DNA of 64,000 bases from Anniella stebbinsi (taxonomy: Eukaryota > Chordata > Lepidosauria > Squamata > Anniellidae): contig JARDYH010000006.1 in the NCBI GenBank assembly GCA_029215795.1, positions 20,041,501-20,105,500 of the forward strand, written 5' to 3'. This document shows, one piece after another, positions 53,154 to 63,772 of the stretch. The notes beneath the pieces are model-generated. The model saw only the letters and a list, made by a program, of their open reading frames with translations, made no database searches and was not told the origin of the DNA. Position 1 is the stretch's first letter; each line of letters opens with the position of its first letter. A program made the position numbers and the translations under genes.

Positions 53154-54116
53154 TTAGGCTGACCAGATAAGGTCAGGGCTTATGTAACTTTAACAGTTGT
53201 AGAGAAAAGGAAATTTCAGCCAGTGTCATTTGTATGCAATTAGTTCCTGGTGAAATTCCCTCTTCATCACAACAGTTAAAGGTTCAGGCGCTATTAGGGT
53301 GAACAGATTTTGGAAAGCAAAATCCAGGTCCAAAATGGCCACCACACCAAAGCAGCTCCCTGAACATAAAATAAAAAAATTAAAAAGGCCGCCTGCCATG
53401 CGGCCAACAGACACTCCTGCCACCCCCCACCAGAAACAACCCCCCCCCACCAAGCCACCCCCCCCCAAAAAACCCAGCCCGGACCTACCAGGTCCTCCGC
53501 TGCCACTGCCGATCTCCTCCACTGCCGCGTGACCCCCTGCCGCTCCCTCACCCTTCTTGCGCTGCTCCTGGGCTCCCTGGAGGTATCTCAGGAACAGGAA
53601 CAGCAGCAGCAGGTAAAGGAGGAGGAAGAGCCTGCTTTAAAATGCCCGCGCTGCTCCCTGGCCTCCGCAGGAAACAAGTGCTCAGCGTTAGGGAGCATCA
53701 ACAAATTCCTTGTCTGGTGGCTAAAGCAGTGAGCGTTAGCCACCAGACAAGGAATTTGTTGACGCTCCCTAATGCTGAGCACTTGTTTCTTGCAGAGGCA
53801 AGGGAGCAGCGTGGGCATTTTAGGGCGGGAGGAGAGCTGATCCTTTCCCCGGTTTGCCCCCGCAGTCCCCCTGTCGGCCCGGATTGCCCCAGTTTTCCCG
53901 GTTAGGACCAGGAAATCCAGGGCGATCTGGTCACCCTAGGCACTATACTATATATCATATACAAAAGAAGGCAGGGCCCCTACAACTTTAACTCTTGTGA
54001 TGAAGAGGGAATTTCACCAGGAACTAATTGCATACAAACGACACTGGCTGAAATTCCCTTTTCTCTACAACTGTTAAAGTTACATGAGCCCTGACCTGAA
54101 TTTTATCTGGTCACCC
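53154..54116. mobile_element. hAT MITE family A with perfect TSD, carrying a nested hAT
   Basis: Flanked by TAACGTAG at 53146-53153 and 54117-54124, a perfect 8-bp duplication inside the LINE. Arms as in other family A copies (AACTTTAACAGTTGTAGAG, TATGCAATTAGTTCCTGG). Its centre is opened by the 644-bp element at 53295-53938. Confidence 0.92.
53295..53938. mobile_element. nested hAT-like foldback element, 644 bp
   Basis: Ends TAGGGTGAACAGAT and inverted TAGGGTGACCAGAT; flanks GGCGCTAT and GGCACTAT (7 of 8). The interior holds a long palindrome with arms of about 80 bp (53642-53724 and 53737-53820) sharing AACAAGTGCTCAGCRTTAGG and ATTCCTTGTCTGGTGGCTAA. A donor-like CAGGTAAAGG lies at 53611. 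It has GC- and C-rich cargo that encodes no recognised domain. Confidence 0.88.
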
Positions 54117-54302
54117 TAACGTAGGTACCAGGCAAACCTCTCTAGGAAGCTCAATCCACAGCCAGTGTGCCACAGCAGAGAAGGCCCTCCTCCTGGTGGC
54201 TACCTGCCTCACTTCCTTTGGCAGGGGCTTACAGAGAAGGACCCCTGAAGATGATTTTAGGGTCCGGGCTGGTACATATGGGAGGAGGCATTCCTTCAGA
54301 TA

Positions 54303-54443
54303 ACCTGGCGGATCTACACTGCTGCTTTAAAGTGCTTTATAACAGCACTGACAACTGTTTTGGAGTGTGTCCTGGGCCCCAACAGTTGTCACTACTGTTA
54401 TAAAGTGCTTTAAAGCGCTTTAAAACAGCAGTGTAGATCCTGC
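54303..54443. mobile_element. foldback MITE family H inside LINE C-terminal coding region
   Basis: Nearly perfect palindrome: GGATCTACACTGCTGCTTTA at the left and the same inverted with one extra A at the right. Centre TGGGCCCCAACAGTTGTC. It interrupts the LINE protein after FKALHGLRP; the protein resumes as LLPYVPARTLKSS beyond it. Confidence 0.85.
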
Positions 54444-54940
54444 CCAGGCCTCAAACCGTGTAGGGCTTTGAATGTTAATATCAGCACTTTGAATTGGGCC
54501 CGGACCTGGACCTGCAGCCAGTGAAGCTGGAAAAGGACTGGCATAATGTGGTCTCGTTGGCCAGTCCCTGTTAACAGTCTTGCTGCCCTGTTTTGTACCA
54601 GCTGAAGTTTCCAGACCATTTTCAAAGGCAGCCCCACATATAACGTATTGCAGTAATCCAGAAAAGAGATTATCAGAGCATCGATAACTGTAGCTAGACT
54701 AGCTCTGTCCAGATAATGGCACAGTTGGTATATCAGCCTAAACTGATAAAAGGTGATCCTTGCCACTGAGACCACCTGTGCCTCAAGTGCCAGTTCTGAG
54801 TCCAAGAGCACCCCCAAACTACGGACCCGATCCTTTAGGGGGAGTGCAACTTCCTCCAGAACAGGTTGAACATCACCTAGCCAGACAGATGAACCACCCA
54901 CAAACAGTACCTCATCCAGTCCATTACTGTGTGCAGGCAC
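54410..54940 (-). pseudogene. L2-like LINE post-RT C-terminal domain
   Basis: EVLFVGGSSVWLGDVQPVLE, ALPLKDRVRSLGVLLDSELA, VARITFYQFRLIYQL, LDYCNTLYVGLP, LQLVQNRAARLLTGTGQRD and LTFKALHGLRP are the conserved post-RT region of this LINE group. The last residues (from about GQDLHCC) come from the inserted MITE. Confidence 0.92.
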
Positions 54941-55541
54941 GGATTCAGAACAGCCATTGCCTCACCTGGGTTTGATGAAAAGGAAAGGTAGAGCTGGGTG
55001 TCATCCACATATTGATGACACCTCAGCCCACATCTCCAGATAACCTCTCCCAGTGGTTTCATGTAGATGTTGAAAAGCACAGGGGATAAAATAGGGCCCT
55101 GTGGAACCCCATGGTCTAGGTGCCATAGCACAAAGCAATAATCCCCCCAGCACCACCTTCTGGAATCGGCCATCCAAGTAGGAGCAGAACCACTGCAATG
55201 CAGTGCCTCCAACTCCCAGCCCAAACAACATATCCAGAAGGATGCCATGGTCGATGGTCGAAAGCCGCTGAGAGGTCCAAGAGAATCAACAGGGTCATAC
55301 TCCCCCGTCCCTCTCCCAGCAAAGGTAGGGCGACCAAGGCAGTTTTTGTTCCCAAACCAGGCCTGAAGCTCATTTGAAATAGATCTAGATAATCCGTTTC
55401 ATTAAAGAGTGCCTGGAGTTGTCCTGCAACCACCCGCTCAAGCACCTTGCCCAGGAAGGGGATGTTAGCCACCGGCCTATGATTGTTAACATCCTCTGGG
55501 TCCGGGTTAGGCTTTTTCAGATGACTGCCTCTTGTTAACAT
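54877..55541 (-). pseudogene. L2-like LINE reverse transcriptase (frameshifted)
   Basis: First frame (55116-55541): LKKPNPDPEDVNNHRPVANI, PFLGKVLERVVAGQLQALF, FQMSFRPGLGTKTALVAL and LLILLDLSAAFD. Second frame (54877-55248): LDHGVPQGPILSPVLFNIYM and HQYVDDTQLYLSF, with the YVDD catalytic box near 55010. A frameshift just after AAFDH separates them. Confidence 0.92.
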
Positions 55542-55668
55542 TGTAAAATGTTTTAAATATCAGCTGTTTTATGTTTTATGGTTTTAAATTTGTATATTGA
55601 CTTTTTAATGTTCAGTCCTTTAATTTTTGTAAACCACCCAGAGAGCTTCGGCTATGGGGCGGTATATA

Positions 55669-55716
<48 letters not shown>
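55530..55716 (+). mobile_element. L2-like LINE 3' tail nested in the LINE, with (AAT)n
   Basis: Plus-strand tail TTTTGTAAACCACCCAGAGA, GCTTCGGCTATGGGGCGG, TATATAAAT then (AAT)n at 55666-55716. Opposite orientation to its host. It sits between the RT and the linker. Confidence 0.85.
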
Positions 55717-55719
<3 letters not shown>

Positions 55720-56574
55720 ACCAGCACCACTCCCTCACTCAGGGAGGAATTTACAACCTCCTGGACCCAGCTGGCAATCCCCTCCTTATTTGATGCAATG
55801 AACTATGAAGGGCAAGGGTTGAGCACACAGGTGGTTGACCAGACTTGGCCAAGCACCTTGTCCACATCCTTGGGCCTCAATAACTGAAACTCATCCAATA
55901 AAACTGGACCAGACAGTGCTCTGGATGCCTCTACTAATGCAACTGGTGTCCAATTCATGACGAATTTGAGCGACTTTATCTTCAAAGTGCTGTGCAAACT
56001 CATCACAGTGTCCTACCAAGGGTTCCACAGTCTCTTGCCCTGGCTCAGAGTGTAGGCCACGAATAAGGAGGAAATGAACCACCCAGAAAAGCTCCGCTGG
56101 ACGACACTGAGAAGACACAATGCTGGTGGAAAAGAATTGTCTCTTGCAACCCTCACAGCCACAGAGTAGGCTTGATAATGAGCACTAGTTCCTGTTCAAT
56201 CAGACTTAGCATGAGTTTTCCTCCACCTGCATTCTATCTGTCTCCCCTCTTGCTTTATTGCCCTCAGCTCAGGCGTATACCAAAGAGATGGCCTGACTCT
56301 GCTCAGAGGGAGAGGGTGCTTGGGCACAATCGTGTCAACCACCCAAGTCATCTCTGCATTCCACATAGCAACCTGTGCTTCAATGGGCATCAGCCATACC
56401 AACAGGAAAATCCCCCAGCGCCTTCTGGAATCCATTGGAGTCCATTAGCCTCTCACGGGTGGACCATTTTAATAGGCCCCCACCCTTGCAGAAGGGAAAG
56501 ACCGCCAAGAGTCTAAACCTCAATAGAAAATGTTCTGACCATGACAAATGGGTAGTAATTCCCCCACTTTCAGA
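55717..56574 (-). pseudogene. L2-like LINE linker between endonuclease and RT (decayed)
   Basis: Recognisable scraps include FVMNWTPVALVEASRALSG, DEFQLLRPKDVDKVL, EEVVNSSLSEG-like and WSEHFLLRFRL (SDH-type endonuclease end). Multiple stops and shifts. Confidence 0.75.
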
Positions 56575-57324
56575 TCACCATCCTTCTACCCAGATCAAGA
56601 AAACCAGATCAAGTCCTTTTACATGCATTGGACAATGACATGTTGAGACAGCTTCATGGTTGTCATGGCAGCTATGAAGTCCTGAGCCATCCCAGATATT
56701 GCAGCCGGCATGGAAGTTGAGATCCCCCAGAACCACCATGCTGGGGGTCCTCAACACCAAATTCAAGACAACCTCTGTCAGCTCAGGCAGGGAGACCGAT
56801 GGACAGCGGTGTGGGTGGTACACCATCAGAATCCCTAATATGTCTCAGGTACTCAAAATAAAACAGAGACACTCAAGACCTGCACTCAAATGAGCAGGAA
56901 GTCTAGAGAGGGAGATCGTATTTCTATCGACCATGGTAACACCCCTTCCCCAGCCCTCAAGTCGGTGCTGGTGCTGCACCGAGTACCCCGGAGGGCAAAG
57001 CTGGGTGAGAGTAACCCCTCCTAGTTCACCCACCCAGGTCTCAGTGATACATTCCAGGTCAACCCCTTCGTGCACAACCGGATCATAGATGAGGGAGATT
57101 GTGTTTTGGATGCACCTAGCGTTCAGCAGCAGCACCACCACCAAACCCAAGGGCAAACTAATAAGTCCTCCAGGAACCATTGGGGCTGCCTCTTTATGGT
57201 GCCTCTTCTGCCACACAGTGGTGGTGGCAGGTGGCACCCCCTGACGTGACACTCCTTCTGGTGATCTACATGGAAAGGGCACCACGCCGGCTTTTCCTGG
57301 GGCTGGCAGCAGCGGCACGCACAC
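56575..57324 (-). pseudogene. L2-like LINE apurinic endonuclease (frameshifted)
   Basis: 57324-56845 carries LLNARCIQNTISLIYDPVVH, LECITETWVGELGGVTLTQL, CPPGYSVQHQHRLEGWGRGV and LSAGLECLCFILST. 56826-56575 carries PELTEVVLNLVLRTPSMVVL, GDLNFHAG and LDLVFL. This is the EEP-type endonuclease of L2/CR1 LINEs with ETW and GDxN motifs. The GDFN box reads GDLN here. Confidence 0.9.
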
Positions 57325-57615
57325 GGCGGCACGGCAGCAGCCGGAGGGGCAGCTGGGAGCATCGGCTCTCCTATTCTAAGGTAAGTTTTTTTTTAATGGG
57401 AGGGGGACTGCAGAGGCCGTGCAGCAAGCTGATGGCCCACTGCTCCATCCACTTCCCTGGCCAGCCCATTCTGATCTAAAAAAAGTCGGCTTAAATGGCT
57501 GACTTTTTTAGAGCGGAGCAGATGGCTTTACACTGGTGGCAGCATCATGTAACACAACTGCCACCAGTGCAAAGCCATATCGAGGGAAAGTGTCCGTCTA
57601 GAGGTACTCCCAGTT
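57283..57615 (+). repeat. GC-rich repeat K, copy 2, with 19-bp stem
   Basis: Shares the ordered motifs of 11925-12270, including CAGCCGGAGGGGCAGCTGG and TTCTAAGGTAAGTTTTTT (GT at 57381). Near its right side, GGCTTTACACTGGTGGCAG and CTGCCACCAGTGCAAAGCC form a 19-bp stem (one mismatch) with a 15-nt loop at about 57523-57575. In copy 1 the stem is degraded. It overlaps the 5' end of the L2-like LINE frame. Confidence 0.65.
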
Positions 57616-58017
57616 GGGGGGGGGGACTCAGAAGAGGGGATAGCTGTAAAAAATGTAGTTGCAGTTGCAATTTTCAGGAACAGCATTTGGGAAGGACAGT
57701 GGTGCACACACCAGCCAGGTTTCAAATCACCTGTAATTATTCCTCAGGGGTCCCTATACTTCTGGCTAGCTTACTGGTTCTACACATTATTCTTAGAATG
57801 GTGTGTGTGTGTTAGGTAGGCATACCAAAGTCATAACCCCCTCCACTTTCCTTAAAAAGAAAAAGGGACAAAGAAGAAGGTGCCAATTGGATTTATGTGG
57901 GTGGCTTTAATAAGTTATTACAAGATAGATAGACAGAAAATAAACACACCAGATGCTCTTAAAATGCACTGTCCTTTTTAAAACAATGTACATCTTGGAT
58001 ATATCCTTGGGGCACCA
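57616..58017. other. no recognisable feature
   Basis: Short (GT)n near 57800 only. Confidence 0.4.
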
Positions 58018-58095
58018 GTCCTTACCTGGAAGTAAATCACAATGAATGTAATGGGATGGATTTCTGAGTAGATATTCATAGGATTGCACTGTCAG
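58018..58095. mobile_element. short palindromic MITE, family C
   Basis: CTTACCTGGAAGTAAATCAC, GGATTTCTGAGTAGATATTC and ATAGGATTGCACTGT. Confidence 0.6.
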
Positions 58096-58098
58096 TGG

Positions 58099-58178
58099 GT
58101 TGTATCCAATGTTAGTCTAATATAAGTCACATTCATTTCAATGGTTCTACTCTAAGTAGGAGTAGCATTGGATACAAA
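58099..58178. mobile_element. short palindromic MITE (GTTGTATCCAATGTTA)
   Basis: Left GTTGTATCCAATGTTAGTC and inverted right TTGTATCCAATGCTACTCC. The centre CATTCATTTCAATGG is near-palindromic. It abuts the family C copy with no gap. Confidence 0.7.
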
Positions 58179-60925
58179 CACTGCTGTGAATCTCTATCTC
58201 TCCCACTGGAAATGTTTGCCCTCTTCTGATATTCTACTGCCATTTGAAATGGTGTCGCTGGAGGGGGGAGGGTTTTGTTTTCTGTTTACCTCATAGGCAA
58301 CTTGCACACTAAGGGGAAAATTGCACAGAGCCAGGAGAAGTTCACTGGTTAACTTTTGATGAAAAACCATTCAACAAGGCAGATGAAATATTTCAAAATA
58401 ATTGTTCACCTTTCTTTCCTTTTACAGGGCCCTCACATACATGACTTTTAATTTTATTACTTTTGATTTAAATGTACATTTATTCCAACATTCTCTTATA
58501 CAGAAATAACATTATACTTACAACATTTTGCTATAGCAATACATTACATTTAGTTCAGAAGCCTTGACATTACTGGAGCAACAATAAAAAAGTAAAACCA
58601 TGCTTGTTTATCATATTTTCATGTCTACTTCCTGTGCCATAGTATGCTTTCATTGCCAAAGTTCATTCATTCAGGTTGCACTCCAGCACTTGAGTGTGCA
58701 CGCCTGTCCTGTTGATTTCAAAGTGGATCAAATATGTATAATTGAGTTCAGGACTAAAGTCTTATATGCATCATTTGAAAGGGCACAATTTACCAGGAAG
58801 TTCTCCTGCACAAGCCCAAGTGAAATGATGGTAGCTATGCAACAGTACTGCTCCCATTCATTGTGCAGGAGAAATTCCTGATAGGTTGTGCCCATTGTCC
58901 TTTTGATTCTCACTCTTCATCATCCCAAGGGGCAAATGTGCACATGGAACACTTGATTCTGACTGAAATGCAAATTAATATATTTTATCAAATATATTTC
59001 TCCTAAGCACACTTGTTCTGAAAAGATATAATACCAGTTCTGCACAGTGCAATCAGAGATGGTGTGCATATGGAACACTCAAGCCAGTGCAATTCAGTAA
59101 AAACCAGCACAGATCCCTTTAAAAAGTGATCGGCCCCTATATTTTAATATTATTTGCCACCAAACCCATATTGCCTCCCGTAAATTATCTTTGAAGTGCC
59201 ACTTCTACAAGGTCACTGGTAATGAACTACGAGGCTCTCATTTTACACGGTAGACCAAAAGATACAAACACATGAAGTAACTTCAAGTTTTACCCCTGAG
59301 CTGAAAGTTAATCTAAATTCAAGAACAAAAGTATTCATATTTGTCCTTGTATGTCAAGGATTACTACTATTGAAAGTGGTTTCCATTATCTGCTTGTCAC
59401 TTTCTGAGCTTCTTAATCTCTTCTCTTATTCAATGGTTGCCTCTTGCTTGCTTTCCCACTGCAGAAGTAGCCCTTTTCCCCTTCTTGTATATGTGGGGGG
59501 TGGGGGTGGAGGTGACGCTCTCTCCCTCCCTCCCTCTCCCTCTCTCTCTCTCTCTTTTTAATGCTTCCAAAGTTGAAAGGACGAGGCTGAGCCTGACCAC
59601 CTGGGCATAGCAGTGGAGCTTACACTCAGGTCTGGCTCCCAGCCAGTTGCCAACTGTGACATTGTATGTGAGCATCTTACTTCTTTCCTTGCACTTGGTT
59701 TGCACTGGTTCTGTTTACAACAACCTCTTGTCCCCGCTGTGTCCAACCTCAATTGTCCCCAACGTTCCTTGTTTAATTCTGTTTTGCAAATTATTAAGCA
59801 CTGGAAGTCTATTAATCACAGTTCATGCCCTGTGCAAGCCCACACAACGAAGGGAGAGGACGGGGAAGGCAGGATATGCTCAGATCCCTGAAAGAGCATG
59901 GACGGTGGTCCATTCAGATCCCTAACGAGATCATTAATGCTAACTAAATACAAACCTGACCCCACGACCCCCTGGGAAATTATGTGGGCCCAGTGCAAGA
60001 CATTAATATGTATCCCAGCCCCCCAGCCCTGAATCCCTTGATAGGCTGAAAGCTAAACCTGCGATCAAAAGAGGCCTAATCACTGCTCTGATTGTAGTAA
60101 ACCAAGCCGGACACGGAGTTGTCTGAATCCTCAATAGCTATCGCAGTACCACCCCCACAGTCTCCACCCCCCCACCCCTTTCCAGGCTTCTGCATCAGCC
60201 AGCAATTGCAAAGAGCTCCGGCTTTTCAGTTTATTTGACACACTGTGTCTACTTTCGGGGACCACCTGGGAGGCTAATTTTAACTTGACACCAGTTCAGC
60301 ACTCCCACTTAGTCCTCAGCTCTCCCACACAGCAGAAAAGGCAGTGGAATTCCTCAATTCTCTAGTCCACTGGAAGAGTTCAAACTAAACAAAAAACAAA
60401 CATAAGATAGACTATGCAATAATGGATTGCATGATTGTATTCTTTGCGGCAACACCTGAAATGAAAAAGAAATAGGCCAGATAATAATTAGATGGGCAAA
60501 GATGAAAAAATGGAGCCATTAAATATTTAGATATATATGCAGTAGTCCAACATATTTGAGATCCAAAAGGTCCTTTAAAAGAGAATTTTACAAAGGAGAA
60601 ATTTTCCAACCTCCTATGCTACGAATATTCTTTTTTTGTTCACTTTTTCATCATTGTCTGTCTGTTTAGATCTCCAGTCTGTTTCTTTTTCTCAGACAAT
60701 AATTACATCTAAGCCTTTTGCCATATAAAATATACACCTTTTCATGTTTGCTTGTTCAATCACAGTAGTCTGCGAAACCATCCATAAAGATTAACCATAA
60801 CAAATTTACCTGAAGCAACAGGATAAATCAGACTTTTCTTGCTCAGTTAAAGATGGATAAACACAACCACAAGAATTGGAATAGGTTTTGGTCCAACAAA
60901 ATGTTTTCTTTGCAAAAGAAGATAA
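58179..60925. other. transposon-poor interval
   Basis: I see only low-complexity tracts: (TCCC)/(CT)n at about 59519-59557 and a G-run at 59494-59511. 59560-60360 is a mixed-composition, repeat-free block with AGATCATTAATGCTAACTAA, GCGATCAAAAGAGGCCTAAT and CACTGCTCTGATTGTAG, a possible conserved non-coding element. No coding frame has a recognisable domain. Confidence 0.4.
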
Positions 60926-60931
60926 AGAACC

Positions 60932-61155
60932 TATCTACACATGCAGGATAAAACACTTTGAAAACGTTTTGGAAATTGTATATGGAGTGTGCCCTGGGCC
61001 CCAACAGTTCTCAAAACTGTCAGCCTATCTACACTACCGCTTTAAAACAGTTTAAAATGGTTTATAACAGTTTTGAGAACTGTTGGAGCCCAGGACACAC
61101 TCCATATACAGTTTTCAAAACGTTTTCAAAGTGTTTTATCCTGCGTGTGTAGATA
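60932..61155. mobile_element. composite foldback MITE, family H
   Basis: Ends TATCTACACATGCAGGATAA and inverted TATCTACACACGCAGGATAA. Long arms: AACACTTTGAAAACGTTTT, TATATGGAGTGTGCCCTGGG and CCCCAACAGTTCTCAAAACTG. An internal terminus CTATCTACACTACCGCTTTA at 61025 shows that a complete inverted unit (61025-61155) is joined to a partial one, the same architecture as family A. No clear TSD. Confidence 0.85.
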
Positions 61156-61689
61156 AACTCAAAGAAAGTTTTGCACAGTCAGTAAAAGAAGCCATTACCA
61201 TTTTTCCTAACTATTTCAACAGTTAAAGCCTGTATTCAGAACCTGGAGCATTCAGTGATACAGTTTTTCCATCACGATGGCATTTCCAAGAAACTATGGT
61301 TTAAACAACCCAGAGTTAACCCAACAATTGCCCATGGTTTGTTGTTGTTAACCCATAAACAACCCAGAGTTTCTAAGTTTGCCCATCACAAAACAATCCA
61401 GAAATGGGGCATTACCGGTTTGTTAATTGAAATTGGAAATAGCTCACATGCTCCACTTGTCAAATAATCCCAAAATTGCCTGACAAAGGTTCAGCCCTGA
61501 AAGATCTGGTCTCCTTTCGAGGAACGAGGACAGATTTTTCCTACAAAACTCTGTTGGGTGTTGCTAAAGGTAACAATGCTAACAATGACTGAGCCAAGGA
61601 TTGCTGTTGCACACAAGGATTGTTGGATTACAACCTTTATTCCTAATACTGTTGAGTTTGAGGGACGGCAATTTTATTTGTTTGTCTCT
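61156..61689. other. no recognisable gene
   Basis: Repeated AACCCAGAGTT and AACAACCCA words at 61310-61370 hint at a decayed MITE. Confidence 0.35.
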
Positions 61690-61800
61690 CACCACCACCA
61701 CCACACAACCTTCAGCTGAAAAGACTCCCAGAGTGGCTTATGTATGATTAATAAAAATGAGACAAACCCTGCCGATAGGCTTACAATCTAAAAGACATGG
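61690..61800 (-). repeat. LINE/SINE 3' tail
   Basis: On the minus strand TTAGATTGTAAGCCTATCGG, CAGGGTTTGTCTCATTT, AAGCCACTCTGGGAGTC and TTTCAGCTGAAGG match the tail at 2298-2405. Confidence 0.55.
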
Positions 61801-61926
61801 TACAAAAGAAAAAAAAGGATGAGCAGAGAAAAGGAAAAAAGTAAACTTGGGCACCAATTCTTAAAGTGAAATAGTCATTCTTATAATTACCAGCTGGAAA
61901 CAGTTCAGGGGAAGAGCTGATCGAAT

Positions 61927-62275
61927 GGCCCTGCTTTGCATCTCTACAAGAATTCGGTTTGATGCCCGGTTGCGCATCTTCTCACAATCGCTTTTACACC
62001 GAATCCCTATATACGGGAGGCGGTGAAGCGCATTACCGGTTGTATGAAATGCGCTTTAAAGTGTTTAAATGCGGAGAATCGCTTGTTTACATGGTCATAA
62101 GGCGCTTCAACTCCTGCAGTAAATTAAAACTCGCTATTTAGTGCGCATTCGATAATGCACATAATCGGACAGAAAAAGGGCCTCGACCCCCGATTTGCGC
62201 TCCTCTCTTGTAGAGGTAAAATTTTTAATGTGCCTTGAAAGAGCTTTAAATCACTCTTGTAGAGGCACCCCTCTT
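61927..62275. mobile_element. GCGCAT-rich MITE, family G
   Basis: GGTTGCGCATCTTCTCACAA, AGCGCATTACCGG, ATGCGCTTTAAAG, AATTAAAACTCGCTATTTAG and GTGCGCATTCGATAATGCAC correspond, mostly in reverse order, to 3004-3360. The right end CTCTTGTAGAGGCACC and left GCATCTCTACAAGA are inverted. Confidence 0.6.
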
Positions 62276-63340
62276 TTGCAGGTAGCTTCCCCATCCCATT
62301 CTATAGTGTTCACTGTTTCCCTACATTCATTTTATGTAGAGAAGTGTGTTAGAAGTAAATAAACATGCATCCATTTTGTTGACAACAACTGCATGGCATA
62401 ATTTTACAGCAATTTGGTCCAGTGCTGAGAATTATTCTGATGCCCATATAGAAAACTTGCCCACATTTACTGACATTAGCAAATAAATTATATTTAACCT
62501 GTTCACTTCCTTAGTAACTGAATACAAACATTCTTTTGTTTCCAAGTCACTGTCTGCAACAAGTTTTCTCTGATGCATTTCATCTAGTCCTTAATGTGAT
62601 TTCTCTTGCATTCACCTCTCTCACACCTATACTTTAAGCACAGAGTGTAACACAATCCACTACAACTAAAGACTCATCTGAGAGTCAGATTAAAATTATC
62701 CCTGTCTGCCCTGACCTCTTTTCTCTGCAGGTGAGAGTGTCTCCCTTCACAAGCTAAATGAAGCAGAAATGATGAAGTGTTTGTTTTCCCTGACTTTTCC
62801 TCAGCCTGTCAGTAAATTTACAGGCACGAATATGGAGTGTTAATTTAATGTTCCCACTGAGCATCTCATTGTCAACAAAGGCTTCAATCCATAGCAGAGG
62901 AAAAGGTTAGCTCATGCAGAAAATGACCCTTATGGCTTGATTGCCTCGCGGTCCAGACTAACAGCAAGCAAAAAGCAGAGGGCTTTGACTTCCAGCATCA
63001 TGCATTTGATGGTAGTAAATGAACACTCTCTACCTTAGCTCAAATAAAGAGGCACCTGTAATGCTCACTTATTTATTATCTTTGCAGGTAATCTACAAAA
63101 ACTGAAAGGGAAAATGGACCTGTCTTTGCTCACTGATTGCTAATTTATCCTAACTGAAAACTTAAACCCTTCGTTATCCACACTTTAAACAAAACCACTT
63201 TGGTATCAAAACATTTTTTAAAAACATAAACAAATGATGGCATGGCCCAGGAAATTGCTTTCCTCACCTACTTCTTTTTCTTCTTTGACACCTTTTCTGC
63301 CAAGTAGCACAAAAAAATCCTACAAGAAAGAGTAGTTCAC
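62276..63340. promoter_or_regulatory. candidate conserved non-coding element 5
   Basis: Repeat-free. 62640-63130 is the densest part, with GTTAATTTAATGTTCCC, TGTCAACAAAGGC (SOX-like), CATGCAGAAAATGACC, TTCAAGCATGCATTTG-like and AGGTAATCTAC. No domain-bearing frame. Confidence 0.3.
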
Positions 63341-63364
63341 GTGTGTGTGTGTGTGTGTGTGTGT
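63341..63364. repeat. (GT)n microsatellite
   Basis: Twelve GT units. Confidence 0.9.
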
Positions 63365-63504
63365 GCTTTATAAAGGTTCAGATAAACAAACATTTATTTG
63401 CTCTTTGTATGGCAAAATAAAATATTTACCCAGCCGGATGGGTCATTTTAATAGCATAATATAATTTTGCACATCAGGCTGGCAATCTGAAGGATCATTT
63501 TAAA

Positions 63505-63547
63505 GTGTGTGTGCGCGCGCACACATACACACACACACACACACACA
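63505..63547. repeat. (GT)n-(GC)n-(AC)n alternating tract
   Basis: GTGTGTGTGCGCGCGCACAC followed by ATACAC and further ACs. It is a self-complementary purine-pyrimidine tract with Z-DNA potential. Confidence 0.85.
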
Positions 63548-63772
63548 GAGAACATCTAAAGCTACCAACTCACTCATTGCAGGATGTAAAAATTTTAAAA
63601 GCCAGTAGCTATGATGGAAATGTAGCTTTTCCTTATGAGAAACGGTATGTTGGGATGGATGTGTGTGTATTTAAAATATCATAAAGCCAATGTAATCTGG
63701 AAAATGTATGTGGCATCTTTTGCTGGTCCAACTTAAATTGGCAGGAGAGTGCTGGTCAAACACATTATACTA

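Larger units (their letters stand above)
52859..57324 (-). mobile_element. L2-like LINE, nearly full ORF region, multiply interrupted
   Basis: Minus-strand order: endonuclease (57324-56575), linker (to about 55717), RT (55541-54877), C-terminal domain (54940 to about 54120), then a tail ending (AAAT)n at 52859. Three insertions break it: an L2-like tail in opposite orientation at 55530-55716, a foldback MITE at 54303-54443 and a hAT composite at 53154-54116, which itself holds another hAT element. With these removed the LINE reads on collinearly, including in its C-terminal protein, so it predates all of them. Several frameshifts mark it as dead. Confidence 0.9.

Noticed and set aside
52226..53551. 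Gly-rich and Pro-rich frames near 53226-53551
   Set aside because: They fall in C-rich cargo of the nested hAT element.
60932..61155. 8-bp TSD for the family H composite
   Set aside because: Flanks AAAGAACC and AACTCAAA do not match, so no duplication can be claimed.
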